Positions 16,163 through 24,864 of a stretch of 64,000 nt of DNA are shown here, in pieces (the first letter of the stretch is position 1; each line of letters begins with the position of its first letter). This stretch comes from Roseibium aquae (GTDB lineage: Bacteria > Pseudomonadota > Alphaproteobacteria > Rhizobiales > Stappiaceae), in assembly GCF_008711285.1 (NCBI RefSeq), contig NZ_VXDC01000002.1, positions 1 to 64,000 on the forward strand, in the 5' to 3' direction. The position numbers were made by a program, and so were the translations under genes. The notes below the pieces were generated by a model, which had not been told where the DNA came from, did no database searches, and saw only the letters and a program-made list of their open reading frames with translations.

Positions 16163-17317
16163 ATGACCCATCACAGCCACGCTCTCAACACGGAGACGCC
16201 CGCATCGCCCGGCCTTGACGGCATCATCGTGGCCACGACCCGCCTCTCGGAGGTCCGGGGCAAGGAAGGACATCTCATTCTCGCAGGCCGCGCGATCGAG
16301 GATCTTGCCGGTTTCGTGTCCTTCGAGGAGGGCGTGCGCCATCTGTGGAAGGAAACCGCGCTTCCGGCGGGCCCCACGCTGTTTCGGGATCTGGCGGCCG
16401 CCCGGCAGGCCGCATGGACCGCCATTCCAGCGATGGCCGCTTTGCGGAGCCGCAGCCCCATCCTTTTGCTCCAGACCGGACTGGCTGGCATTCAAGTGCC
16501 GGACGTCCTCCATCCAGCCATTGCCATGACCGCGGCCTTTCCGGTTCTTGTCGCGGCCGCGGCGCGGCTTGCCGAGGGGCAACAGCCGATCCCGCCCGAC
16601 CCGGGACTCGGATCGGCTCACGATTTCCTGCGCATGCTGGACGGTACGACCCCGCCAATGTGGAAAGTTGAGGCCCTGAACCGCTACCTGGTGACGATCA
16701 TCGACCACGGTTTGAACGCGTCCACTTTTGCCGCCCGTGTCATTGCCTCGACGCAGGCCGGTTTTCAGGACGCGGTGATCGGGGGGCTTGCCGCCCTCAA
16801 GGGACCGCTTCACGGCGGAGCGCCCGGTCCTGTCCTGGACATGCTCGACGCGATCGGAACATCCGGCCACCCGAAGCAATGGATCGAGGCCGAGCTTGCG
16901 GCTGGCCACAGGCTGATGGGGTTCGGCCACCGGATCTACCGGGCACGGGATCCGCGCGCGGATGTTCTCAAGGAAGGAGTGCGCCGGTTGCCGAAAACCG
17001 AGCGGCTGGCGTTGGCGGAGGTTGTGGAAACGGCCGCGCTGGCGGCGCTCAGGAACCGGAAACCCGACCGGCCACTGGAGACAAATGTCGAGTTCTACAC
17101 GGCGATTCTGCTGGACGGCATTGGGCTCGAGCGCACTCTTTTCACGCCGGTTTTCGCCATGGGGCGCGTTGCCGGCTGGTGCGCGCACGCGGCCGAGCAA
17201 CAGGCCGAGGGCAAACTGATCCGGCCGAAGTCCCTCTATGCCGGCCCCAGCCCGTGCGGCAATGATCGGAACGGGACACGCGCCAGCGGCATGACTGGAA
17301 ACGAAAGTATTTCCTGA
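16163..17317 (+). CDS. Citrate synthase / 2-methylcitrate synthase family protein
   Basis: A 384-residue citrate-synthase-fold enzyme that condenses an acyl-CoA with an oxo-acid such as oxaloacetate. Visible are VATTRLSEVRGKEGHLILAGRAIEDLA at the N-terminus, DHGLNASTFAARVIAST (catalytic His region), LKGPLHGGAPG and the Arg/His-rich MGFGHRIYRARDPRAD, with METHYL-type C-terminus NVEFYTAILLDGIG. These active-site segments are well preserved, unlike in the facing paralog. The start has AAGGAG at ideal spacing. It is distinct from the usual gltA by its shorter N-terminus. Whether acetyl-CoA or propionyl-CoA is preferred cannot be read from sequence; no prpB/prpD accompanies it. Confidence 0.85.
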   Translation: MTHHSHALNTETPASPGLDGIIVATTRLSEVRGKEGHLILAGRAIEDLAGFVSFEEGVRHLWKETALPAGPTLFRDLAAARQAAWTAIPAMAALRSRSPILLLQTGLAGIQVPDVLHPAIAMTAAFPVLVAAAARLAEGQQPIPPDPGLGSAHDFLRMLDGTTPPMWKVEALNRYLVTIIDHGLNASTFAARVIASTQAGFQDAVIGGLAALKGPLHGGAPGPVLDMLDAIGTSGHPKQWIEAELAAGHRLMGFGHRIYRARDPRADVLKEGVRRLPKTERLALAEVVETAALAALRNRKPDRPLETNVEFYTAILLDGIGLERTLFTPVFAMGRVAGWCAHAAEQQAEGKLIRPKSLYAGPSPCGNDRNGTRASGMTGNESIS

Positions 17318-17363
17318 CCCGATTGGAGCGCACCGCTTCAACCTGACCAGGAATTGGTCACAT

Positions 17364-18359
17364 CTAGTCGTTCGCGGCTATGGCCGCATCGATCAGATCA
17401 ACGCCGATCATGGTTTCGTACTCGTCCCAGACCGGGGCCATGACGGAGCGCCATTGCCGGCGTTGATCTCCAGTAAGCTCCCGGACCGTTCCCCCGGCCT
17501 CGACGATGCGTTGCCGGCTGGCTTGATTGATGCCATCGGCACGCATGTTCGCGGCTTCGATCACCTCCCCGAGAATGGACAGAAATTGGAGCCGCACATC
17601 GCTGTCCAGACTGTCGAGCCATTCCTTCGATGTGACAACCAGATAGACCAGCAACTGGTGATTGGTCGCGGTCACTTCCTCTTGGAATTCATAAAAACCA
17701 GCTGTGTAAATGTTCGACCAAGTGTTTTCCTGCCCGTCAACGAGGCCCTTCTGGAGCGCAGCCCGCACCTCTTCGAAGGGCAGTTGCCGCGCCCTTGCCG
17801 CAAGTGCTTCAACCATGGAGGTCGCCACATCCGAAGCTTGAACACGAAACGTCAGTCCTTCGGCATCGCCGGGCACCAGCAACGGCCGGCTGGCCGAGAA
17901 CTGCTTCAATCCATTGAAGAGGTATCCAAGGCCGGCAAAACCATAATCCGACATGGCGTCCAGAAGATCCTGCCCCATTGGTCCGCCGACGAATCGCTGC
18001 ACGGCATCCATGTCGTCGAACAGGAACGGAAGGTCGAACACCCGATACTGGAACGTATAGTTCTCCAGTTTCGACACGGACGGGGCCGCGAGATGCACGT
18101 CGCCCAAGAGAATGGCTTCCATCACGTCGTTGTCGTCATAAAGCTCCGACATCGGGAAGACCAGCATACACGCTGTACCGTCCATCTCCCGGTTCACCCG
18201 GGCTGCGAGCGCCGTCGCCATCTCGCCCTTCGGGTGGCCTTCCGCCGCCACGACGTGACTGAACTTGATAACGGTCTCGCCCGGCTCGCATGTGGCCTGC
18301 GCAAAAGCTGGGGCACCAAAAAGGCCCAGCATCAGGACAGCAGGATAAAAGGTTTTCAT
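17364..18359 (-). CDS. TRAP transporter substrate-binding protein, DctP family
   Basis: Periplasmic solute-binding protein of a tripartite ATP-independent transporter, 331 residues, with a signal peptide cleaved after AFAQA near residue 20. FSHVVAAEGHPKGEMA opens the mature domain; GLTFRVQASDVATSMVEAL contains the conserved Arg that pairs with a carboxylate ligand, and KGLVDGQENTWSN is the family's hallmark. The ligand is therefore probably an organic acid. No DctQ or DctM membrane gene adjoins it, which is unusual for TRAP systems. Given the neighbours, a di- or tricarboxylate used by the citrate-synthase-type enzymes is a reasonable guess only. Confidence 0.9.
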   Translation of the reverse strand: MKTFYPAVLMLGLFGAPAFAQATCEPGETVIKFSHVVAAEGHPKGEMATALAARVNREMDGTACMLVFPMSELYDDNDVMEAILLGDVHLAAPSVSKLENYTFQYRVFDLPFLFDDMDAVQRFVGGPMGQDLLDAMSDYGFAGLGYLFNGLKQFSASRPLLVPGDAEGLTFRVQASDVATSMVEALAARARQLPFEEVRAALQKGLVDGQENTWSNIYTAGFYEFQEEVTATNHQLLVYLVVTSKEWLDSLDSDVRLQFLSILGEVIEAANMRADGINQASRQRIVEAGGTVRELTGDQRRQWRSVMAPVWDEYETMIGVDLIDAAIAAND

Positions 18360-18444
18360 GAACAAGGTCCGGATCGGCAGTTGCGCAGAAAGCTGAGCGG
18401 CAAGCTTATCGCCGCTTTCTTTCGGCCCCTTTAACGCCCAAGCT

Positions 18445-20067
18445 CTATGCTGCGGCCCGGCGCCTCCTGCGGTCTTCCCGGATCATGTCGGCGCCTTTTT
18501 CCGCGATCATGATGGTGGGCGCGTTCGTGTTGCCGGACGTGATGGCCGGCATGACCGAGGCGTCCACCACCCGGATGCCTTCAAATGCTCTCAGGCGCAA
18601 CCGCCCGTCCACCACGGACGCATCGTCCACGCCCATGCGGCAGGTCCCGACGGGATGGAAGATCGTGGTTCCGATGTCACCGGCGGCGCGGGCCAGGTCT
18701 CCATCGGATGTCAGTTCAGAACCGGGCAGATACTCCTCCGGCGCATGCGTCTTGAGCGCTTCGGCCTCCATGATCCGGCGGGTCAGGCGGATCGAATCGG
18801 CCGCGACCTTCCGGTCGCCTTCGGTCGCAAGATAATTGGGCAGGATCGTCGGGTGATCGGTCGCGGCTGGCGACGTGATGTGGCAATGGCCGCGACTTTC
18901 CGGCCGCAGATTGCAAACGCTTGCGGTGATGGCGGGAAAATCGTGGAGCGGATCACCGAACTTGTCCAGCGACAGGGGCTGAACATGGTATTCCACATTG
19001 GCGGTCTCGAAAGACGGATCGGTCCGGGCAAACACCCCAAGCTGGCTGGGAGCCATCGACATGGGGCCGGACCGGGTAAGCATGTACCGCAAGCCAATTT
19101 TCGCCTTGCCGAACCAGGTACCGGCCATTTGATTGAGCGTCATTGCATTCCGCACTTTGAAGATGGTCCGGATCTGCAGATGGTCCTGAAGGTTTTCACC
19201 GATTTCAGGCACCGTGACTTGTGGTGTGACACCGGCCTTGCGCAAGACGTCCGGATTGCCGATCCCGGACAATTCCAGAAGCTGCGGCGACCCGATCGCC
19301 CCGGCGGCCAACACCAACTCGCCTTCGATTGAAGCCCGCGCCGGTTGCCCCTTGATGGTCAGCTCCAGGCCGCTCGCATGGCCGTTCTCGATCACGATGC
19401 GCTGGGCGTGGGCTTCGGTAACCACCTTGAGGTTCGGCCGCTTGAGCGCCGGTTTCAAGAACCCCTTGGCCGTGTTCCACCGGATGCCGGCACGCTGGTT
19501 CACCTGGAAATAAGATGAGCCGAAATTGTCACCGTCATTGAAGTCCCGGGTCTTCGGAATGCCCACTTCCGCGCAGGCCTCCCGGAAGGCGTCGAGTATT
19601 TCCCACGACAGCCGCTGCTCCTCCACGCGCAGGCCGCCGCCCTGGGCGTGGAGATCATCCGCCCAGGCATAGTGGTCCTCGGATTTCTTGAAGTAGGGAA
19701 GAACGTCGTCCCATCCCCAACCTGCCAATCCAAGCTGCCGCCAGCCGTCATAGTCTCGGGCCTGGCCGCGCATGTAGATCATGCCGTTGATCGATGAACA
19801 GCCGCCGAGCACCTTGCCGCGCGGATACATCAGCGACCGGCCGTTCAGGCCCGGGTCCGGCGCGGTCTTGAAGCCCCAATCCGTGCGGGGATTGCCCATG
19901 CAGTAGAGATACCCAACCGGGATGTGGATCCAGATGTAATTGTCATCCTTGCCCGCCTCTAACAGAAGCACCCTCACGCCGGGGTCTTCCGACAAGCGGT
20001 TCGCCAGAACGCACCCCGCCGAGCCCGCGCCGACAATGACATAGTCCCAAGACCCGAGATCCTGCAT
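18445..20067 (-). CDS. GMC-family FAD oxidoreductase (choline/alcohol dehydrogenase type)
   Basis: Flavin-dependent alcohol oxidoreductase, 540 residues. The N-terminus carries the FAD dinucleotide motif VIVGAGSAGCVLANRL and VLLLEAG; GKVLGGCSSINGMIYMRG is GMC signature 1 and GAIGSPQLLELSGIG signature 2. The C-terminus has FHPVGTCRMG (catalytic His) and SGNTNAPTIMIAEKGADMI (second catalytic residue, here Asn). It resembles BetA but lacks a betB or betI neighbour, so the substrate may be another primary alcohol. The start at 20067 follows GGGAGG directly. It is a single gene downstream of small conserved proteins on the same strand. Confidence 0.9.
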   Translation of the reverse strand: MQDLGSWDYVIVGAGSAGCVLANRLSEDPGVRVLLLEAGKDDNYIWIHIPVGYLYCMGNPRTDWGFKTAPDPGLNGRSLMYPRGKVLGGCSSINGMIYMRGQARDYDGWRQLGLAGWGWDDVLPYFKKSEDHYAWADDLHAQGGGLRVEEQRLSWEILDAFREACAEVGIPKTRDFNDGDNFGSSYFQVNQRAGIRWNTAKGFLKPALKRPNLKVVTEAHAQRIVIENGHASGLELTIKGQPARASIEGELVLAAGAIGSPQLLELSGIGNPDVLRKAGVTPQVTVPEIGENLQDHLQIRTIFKVRNAMTLNQMAGTWFGKAKIGLRYMLTRSGPMSMAPSQLGVFARTDPSFETANVEYHVQPLSLDKFGDPLHDFPAITASVCNLRPESRGHCHITSPAATDHPTILPNYLATEGDRKVAADSIRLTRRIMEAEALKTHAPEEYLPGSELTSDGDLARAAGDIGTTIFHPVGTCRMGVDDASVVDGRLRLRAFEGIRVVDASVMPAITSGNTNAPTIMIAEKGADMIREDRRRRRAAA

Positions 20068-20151
20068 GGTTCCTCCCGTTGTTTTTGGGATGGAGGCATG
20101 CCGGACACGTCCGGTCAAGGCCATCTCACAGCGGGAATGCCAATACCGCTT

Positions 20152-20613
20152 TCACGCCCGGTCGATCCGGGCGGCATAACAGCCCGGTTTGGCGAAGTGC
20201 ACATGGAGATAGGCGACGGTTTCGTTCTCCAGAACGGCTATGGCGCACTCGGCCAGAGCAGTGCCGGGCAGGACATCGGCCTCAACGATATTGCCCGCGG
20301 CATCAAAGGCGCGAATAGACAACAATCTCGTCTGAAGCATCAAAGGGATCGTGTTCCTGGCCGGTTTTGCCGTTTCCACACCCGCCCGGACGAACACGGC
20401 ATGGCGTGAGCGATAGGGCGAATGAGCCGGCTGATGCTCATAATTGACGAGAAAGACCGTCTCACCTTCCGGTGCATCCTCCAGGCTAACCCGGCAAGGA
20501 CAGGCCCCATCCGAAATGAGAGCATGAACCGCCTGCGCGGCGCGGTCTTCGTCCGAGAGGTAGCCGAGATATGCGAAATCGCCGGCCGGAAGGGCGGATA
20601 CCTGGAAGGACAT
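20152..20613 (-). CDS. DUF1203 domain protein
   Basis: A 153-residue protein matching the DUF1203 pattern: CPCRVSLEDAPEGETVFLVNYEHQ, then HSPYRSRHAVFVR, and near the end VAYLHVHFAKPGCYAARI. No function is established for the family. It has no signal peptide or membrane segment, so it is probably cytoplasmic. I use the ATG at 20613 because AAGGAGG stands just before it; an upstream ATG at 20649 would add 12 residues. It lies between the GMC oxidoreductase (84 bp) and a DUF533 gene on the same strand. Confidence 0.82.
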   Translation of the reverse strand: MSFQVSALPAGDFAYLGYLSDEDRAAQAVHALISDGACPCRVSLEDAPEGETVFLVNYEHQPAHSPYRSRHAVFVRAGVETAKPARNTIPLMLQTRLLSIRAFDAAGNIVEADVLPGTALAECAIAVLENETVAYLHVHFAKPGCYAARIDRA

Positions 20614-20691
20614 GCGGACCTCCTTGTGATTAGAGATCCACATCATCACTCTGTCCCGGCCGCGCCGACACCCGATTTGCGAGCGCTGTCG

Positions 20692-21438
20692 CTATCCCGC
20701 CATTTCGGCCTCGCGCACGGCCATCTCGATCTCGTTCACAAGATCGACATCCAGACCGAGCCGTGCCGCAAGCATCTGCAGATAGGCCTTTTCGGCCGGG
20801 TGGTCCGGATCAATCGCAAGGCGCGAGGCTGCATAGATTTCGGCAGCCGTCTCCGGGCAGGTCGCGCTGCCGACGATCTTGTCGAGATCAAGCGGCGACC
20901 GCAATTCATCCATCAAAAACGCCTTGGCCTCGGCACCCAGGCCGGCTTCGTCGATCTTGGCGAAAATGCGATCCTGTTCGTCCCGGTCGATATGCCCATC
21001 CGCCTTGGCGGCGGCGATCATGGCGGTGAGCAGCGTGACCGCGAACTGGTTTTCCCCGCCCGGCTGACGCGCCGGATCGAATGCGGTGCCGCGCGGGGCT
21101 TCAAGCGGGATCGGTTCGTCCTGCGGATAGCTGGGGCGCTGCGCGCCCTGCTGATTGGCCCGGTAGCCCTGATAAGCCTTGTAGGCGAGCCCGGCGACAA
21201 GCGCCATGCCGCCGTACTGCACGGCCTTTTTGCCCATCTTCCGGCCGGATTTGGAACCCAGCATCAAGCCTGCCAAGCCGCCAAGGGCAAGGCCACCGCC
21301 CTGGGATCCCAGAAAATCCTTGCCCTGGGACAGGAGGTCGTTGGCGCCACCGGAACGGGACTGTGTCCCGGGCTGACCCGGCATTTTACCGGACTGACTT
21401 CCAATGAACTGATCCAGCAGGGATTTTGCGTCAAACAT
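20692..21438 (-). CDS. DUF533 / TerB-like protein (YebE family)
   Basis: A 248-residue protein. The N-terminal third is Gly/Ser/Gln-rich and holds one hydrophobic, glycine-rich stretch (LALGGLAGLMLGS and MALVAGLAYKAYQGY), probably a membrane hairpin near residues 45-85. The C-terminal half is an all-helical TerB-like domain with the typical AMIAAAKADGHIDRDEQDRIFAKI and DHPAEKAYLQMLAARLGLD. The family is linked by sequence to tellurite resistance, but its function is not known. The start at 21438 follows a GGAG about 12 bp upstream. Confidence 0.85.
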   Translation of the reverse strand: MFDAKSLLDQFIGSQSGKMPGQPGTQSRSGGANDLLSQGKDFLGSQGGGLALGGLAGLMLGSKSGRKMGKKAVQYGGMALVAGLAYKAYQGYRANQQGAQRPSYPQDEPIPLEAPRGTAFDPARQPGGENQFAVTLLTAMIAAAKADGHIDRDEQDRIFAKIDEAGLGAEAKAFLMDELRSPLDLDKIVGSATCPETAAEIYAASRLAIDPDHPAEKAYLQMLAARLGLDVDLVNEIEMAVREAEMAG

Positions 21439-21560
21439 GCGTTCCGGCTCCAACCTATCCGCCCATCACGGGCCCTTTACCGCTCTCATACATGGGATGG
21501 AGCGGGAAAAGTCGCAAGTTTTCTTAGCCAGGGCTCTGGATCAAAGCATAGGACCACGGC

Positions 21561-22037
21561 CTAGGCGGTTGACCGCAGCGGCAAACGGTTCTCGTCCTTC
21601 AGCGTTTCCATGGCGATGGAGGAACGGACATTCTGCACCGCCTCCTGCGGGAGAAGATCGTCATTGATCACGCGGCTGAGCGCCTGCAGATCCGGCACCA
21701 CGATCTTGAGGATGTAATCGACATCCCCGGTCATTGTGTGAGCTTCCTGCACTTCCGGCATGGCGGTCACCATGGTGCGGAATCTGGCGGCGTTCTCGCG
21801 GCTGTGCGCGCCCAGGGTCACCCCGACATAAGCGGTCACCAAAAGGCCCAGGGCCTGCGGATTGAGATCCGCCCTGTAGCGCCGGATGACACCCTCCTGC
21901 TCCAGCTTCTGCCGGCGCCGGGAGATCTGACTTGCCGACAACCCGATCCGCTCGGATATCTCCTGGTTCGTCAGCGCCGCATTGTCCTGCAATATGCCGA
22001 GAATCTTGTAGTCAAAGCTATCCAACGCAATTTTCAT
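21561..22037 (-). CDS. Lrp/AsnC-family transcriptional regulator, probable regulator of hppD
   Basis: A 158-residue feast/famine regulator. Residues about 5-60 form the winged helix-turn-helix (LDSFDYKILGILQDNAALTNQEISERIGLSASQISRRRQKLE); residues about 70-150 form the RAM/ligand-binding domain with TGDVDYILKIVVPDL. Such proteins bind amino acids or aromatic metabolites and form octamers on DNA. It is divergent from hppD with 124 bp between the starts, and that gap holds two inverted repeats. I infer control of tyrosine/4-hydroxyphenylpyruvate catabolism, plus autoregulation. The start has GGAGGG at good spacing. Confidence 0.88.
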   Translation of the reverse strand: MKIALDSFDYKILGILQDNAALTNQEISERIGLSASQISRRRQKLEQEGVIRRYRADLNPQALGLLVTAYVGVTLGAHSRENAARFRTMVTAMPEVQEAHTMTGDVDYILKIVVPDLQALSRVINDDLLPQEAVQNVRSSIAMETLKDENRLPLRSTA

Positions 22038-22062
22038 GCACACACCCTCCAAATCTTGCGCG

Positions 22063-22099
22063 ATTGACGCGTCAATATACGCATAAACCCACAGTATGC
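22063..22099. promoter_or_regulatory. Palindromic operator sites between the Lrp-type gene and hppD
   Basis: Two inverted repeats stand side by side: the perfect 14-bp ATTGACGCGTCAAT (22063-22076) and GCATA-N9-TATGC (22081-22099). The size and symmetry of the first fit an AsnC/Lrp-type site. It overlaps a minus-strand TATATT that could be the -10 box of the regulator gene. Confidence 0.55.
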
Positions 22100-22161
22100 A
22101 CACACCATGCGCCCATTTCCCGGCATGCTCCGTGGATGTGAGATCAAGAGGAGGCCACTGA

Positions 22162-23274
22162 ATGGGACCGTTCCCGCATGATGCACCGCCGGCAACCATT
22201 ACCGCGGAAAACCCCGCCGGGACGGACGGCTTCGAGTTCGTCGAATTCGCCCATCCTGAACCGGAAAAGCTCGACGCCTTGTTCCGCAAGATGGGATATG
22301 TGCCGATCGCAAAGCACAAGACCCGGAACATCACCCTCTACCGCCAGGGCGACATCACCTATGTCCTGAATGCCGAACCCGGATCGCACGGCATGCGTTT
22401 CGTGGATGCGCATGGTCCGTGCGCCCCATCGATGGCCTGGCGCGTGGTCGATGCCGAGCATGCGTTCAACCACGCCGTTTCCAAAGGTGCCACGCCCTAC
22501 GAGGGCGATGACAAGGTGCTCGATGTACCGGCCATTGTCGGCATCGGTGGCTCGTTGCTGTATTTCGTCGAGACCTACGGAGCCAAGGGTTCGGCCTATG
22601 CTTCGGAGTTCGACTGGATTGATGCCCGTGACCCCCGTCCGGCCGGGGTCGGCTTCTACTATCTCGACCACCTGACCCACAATGTCTATCGGGGCAATAT
22701 GGACAAGTGGTGGGATTTCTACCGCGACCTGTTCGGCTTCAAGCAGATCCATTTCTTCGACATTGACGGGCGGATCACCGGGCTTGTCAGCCGCGCGATC
22801 ACGAGTCCTTGCGGCAAGATCCGGATACCGCTCAACGAATCCAAGGACGACACCAGCCAGATCGAGGAATACCTCAAGAAGTACAAGGGCGAAGGCATTC
22901 AGCACATCGCCGTAGGCTGCGATAACATCTACGACTGCACGGACCAGCTGGCCGAAAACGGGCTGAAGTTCATGCCCGGTCCGCCGGAAACCTATTACGA
23001 GCGCTCCCATGAGCGCGTGCAAGGGCATGACGAGCCAGTCGAGCGGATGAAAAAGCACGGCATTCTGATTGACGGCGAAGGCGTGGTGAATGGCGGCATG
23101 ACGAAGATCCTGCTGCAAATCTTCTCAAAGACCGTCATCGGGCCGATCTTCTTCGAGTTCATCCAGCGCAAAGGCGACGAAGGCTTCGGTGAAGGAAACT
23201 TCCGCGCCCTGTTCGAATCGATCGAGGAAGACCAGATCCGCCGTGGGGTCATCAAGACCGAAGCGGCTGAATAA
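22162..23274 (+). CDS. hppD: 4-hydroxyphenylpyruvate dioxygenase HppD
   Basis: Fe(II) enzyme that converts 4-hydroxyphenylpyruvate to homogentisate in tyrosine breakdown. The protein has 370 residues with two vicinal-oxygen-chelate halves. Iron ligands are visible in the C-terminal half: His170 (YLDHLTHNVYRG), a His in GEGIQHIAVGC near 250, and a Glu in FFEFIQRKGDEGFGEGNF near 330. The start follows GAGGAGG. It is transcribed away from an Lrp-type regulator and ends at a strong terminator. The homogentisate dioxygenase and later genes of the pathway are not in this window. Confidence 0.96.
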   Translation: MGPFPHDAPPATITAENPAGTDGFEFVEFAHPEPEKLDALFRKMGYVPIAKHKTRNITLYRQGDITYVLNAEPGSHGMRFVDAHGPCAPSMAWRVVDAEHAFNHAVSKGATPYEGDDKVLDVPAIVGIGGSLLYFVETYGAKGSAYASEFDWIDARDPRPAGVGFYYLDHLTHNVYRGNMDKWWDFYRDLFGFKQIHFFDIDGRITGLVSRAITSPCGKIRIPLNESKDDTSQIEEYLKKYKGEGIQHIAVGCDNIYDCTDQLAENGLKFMPGPPETYYERSHERVQGHDEPVERMKKHGILIDGEGVVNGGMTKILLQIFSKTVIGPIFFEFIQRKGDEGFGEGNFRALFESIEEDQIRRGVIKTEAAE

Positions 23275-23365
23275 AGCCGGCCGCGCAAATATGCCCCGCG
23301 CCTCCCTCGCGCGGACGCAGGGCGCGCACCGCACGATCGCCTTTGTCCTGAGCCGATCAACCTTG

Positions 23366-23395
23366 AACCGCTGCCCTCCCCGGCAGCGGTTTTTT
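23366..23395 (+). terminator. Rho-independent terminator of hppD
   Basis: A 10-bp perfect stem (AACCGCTGCC / GGCAGCGGTT, 23366-23391) with a 6-nt loop runs into six T residues. It lies about 90 bp after the hppD stop and just before the convergent gshB end. The 23275-23365 stretch before it holds no gene. Confidence 0.88.
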
Positions 23396-23415
23396 CTGGC
23401 CGGAAAGCGATGCCG

Positions 23416-24363
23416 TCAGCTCGCAGGCACCTTCGCTTCCAGCACATCCCACACCCTGGCCGCCACATCAGGGCCGCCGAGTTTGCGGATCGCCCGGATG
23501 CCGGTGGGCGCGGTGACATTAATTTCCGTCAGCATTCCGTCAATCACATCGATTCCGACCAGGATCAGGCCCTTTTCCCGCAAGGATGGACCAAGACGCG
23601 CGCAAATTTCGCGCTCGCGCTCCGTCAGGTCGCTGTCGGTCGGCGCGCCGCCGCGCACCATGTTGGAGCGCAGATCCCCTTTTGCCGGGACCCGGTTCAC
23701 GGCGCCTGCAAACGCGCCATCGACCAGCAGAATACGCTTGTCGCCATGCTTCACGTTCGGCAGGAACTTCTGGATGACCCAGGGCTCGCGGAAGGTGGCG
23801 GCGAAAAAGTCATAAAGGGATCCGTAGTTCAAATCGTCATGGGTCATGCGGAACACGGCCGCTCCCCCATGACCAAACAGCGGCTTCATGACGATGTCGC
23901 CATGCTCCGCGCGGAACAGATCGATCTCCGCCCGGTCCCGCGTGATCAGCGTCGGCGGCATCAGGTCCGCGAACTCCATCACGAACAGCTTTTCCGGGGC
24001 ATTGCGCACCTCGGCCGGGTCATTCACCACCAGCGTTTTCGGGTGGATCTTGTCCAGCATGTGCGTGGCCGCGATATAGGCCAGATCGAACGGAGGGTCC
24101 TGGCGCATGAGCACCACATCCATCTCCGCCATGTTGGTGCGCTGTTTTTCACCGAGACTGAAATGATTGCCGGGTTCATCGCGGACCTCAACCGGCTCGA
24201 GGGCGGCAAATACCTCGTTGCCCTTCATCGCCAGCCGGTCCGGCGTGTAGTGGAACAGCGCATGCCCTCGGGCCTGCGCTTCGAGCATCAGCGCGAATGC
24301 GCTGTCGCCGGCGATGTTGATGGATGAAATGTGGTCCATTTGGACCGCGACCTTGAGGGCCAT
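23416..24363 (-). CDS. gshB: Glutathione synthetase GshB
   Basis: ATP-grasp ligase that joins gamma-glutamylcysteine and glycine in the last step of glutathione synthesis. The 315 residues begin with the family's [30 protein letters not shown] and go on with [15 protein letters not shown] (here [12 protein letters not shown]), [13 protein letters not shown] and the ATP-grasp core [43 protein letters not shown] holds the Mg ligands near the C-terminus. The length is typical. It follows yraN on the same strand, 110 bp away, a proximity seen in many alphaproteobacteria. Confidence 0.95.
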   Translation of the reverse strand: MALKVAVQMDHISSINIAGDSAFALMLEAQARGHALFHYTPDRLAMKGNEVFAALEPVEVRDEPGNHFSLGEKQRTNMAEMDVVLMRQDPPFDLAYIAATHMLDKIHPKTLVVNDPAEVRNAPEKLFVMEFADLMPPTLITRDRAEIDLFRAEHGDIVMKPLFGHGGAAVFRMTHDDLNYGSLYDFFAATFREPWVIQKFLPNVKHGDKRILLVDGAFAGAVNRVPAKGDLRSNMVRGGAPTDSDLTEREREICARLGPSLREKGLILVGIDVIDGMLTEINVTAPTGIRAIRKLGGPDVAARVWDVLEAKVPAS

Positions 24364-24473
24364 GCGACAGTCTCCCGGCGGGCGCGCCGGTCATCGGCGC
24401 GGGTGGGATTTCAGAACGGTTGGTCCAGATATGCGGGTGCCGGTGCGGTTTGTCCAGTCGCGGACCCGAAGGT

Positions 24474-24863
24474 TCAGTCCATGGCCTGGAACGCATTGAC
24501 GATGCGTTCCGGCCAGGACCAGGGGCGCACGACCACGACGTCGAAGCGCAGGGTGTAAAAGCCTGCCTTCGGGTGCTCGGCGATAAAGATTTTGGCCGCC
24601 CGGACGATCCGCGCCCGGCTGGCCGGGGTCACCGCCTCCAGCGCGGCCGTGCGGGTCTTGCGCGCCTTGACCTCGACGAAGGCGAGGGTCTTGCGCTTTT
24701 TCGCGATCAGATCGATTTCACCCGCTTTGGTTCTGTAGCGGCGCTTCAGGATCCGCCAGCCGGCAAGGCGGAGGGCCCAGGCTGCCCGGGTTTCAGCGGA
24801 CAGGCCGAGACCATAGGCGCGCTTGCGGTCCTCTGTCCCCGTCTTGCTGCGCCCGCTTTTCAT
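24474..24863 (-). CDS. YraN family protein (UPF0102), endonuclease-like fold
   Basis: A 129-residue protein with the restriction-endonuclease-like core: AETRAAWALRLAGWRILKRRYRTKAGEIDLIAKKRKTLAFVEVKARK shows the E...D-x15-E-x-K arrangement (Asp in EIDLIA, then FVEVKAR). Relatives resemble Holliday-junction resolvases, but the function is not settled. Its start lies one base after the rsmI stop, so the two are cotranscribed, an association conserved in many proteobacteria. Confidence 0.9.
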   Translation of the reverse strand: MKSGRSKTGTEDRKRAYGLGLSAETRAAWALRLAGWRILKRRYRTKAGEIDLIAKKRKTLAFVEVKARKTRTAALEAVTPASRARIVRAAKIFIAEHPKAGFYTLRFDVVVVRPWSWPERIVNAFQAMD

Positions 24864-24864
24864 G

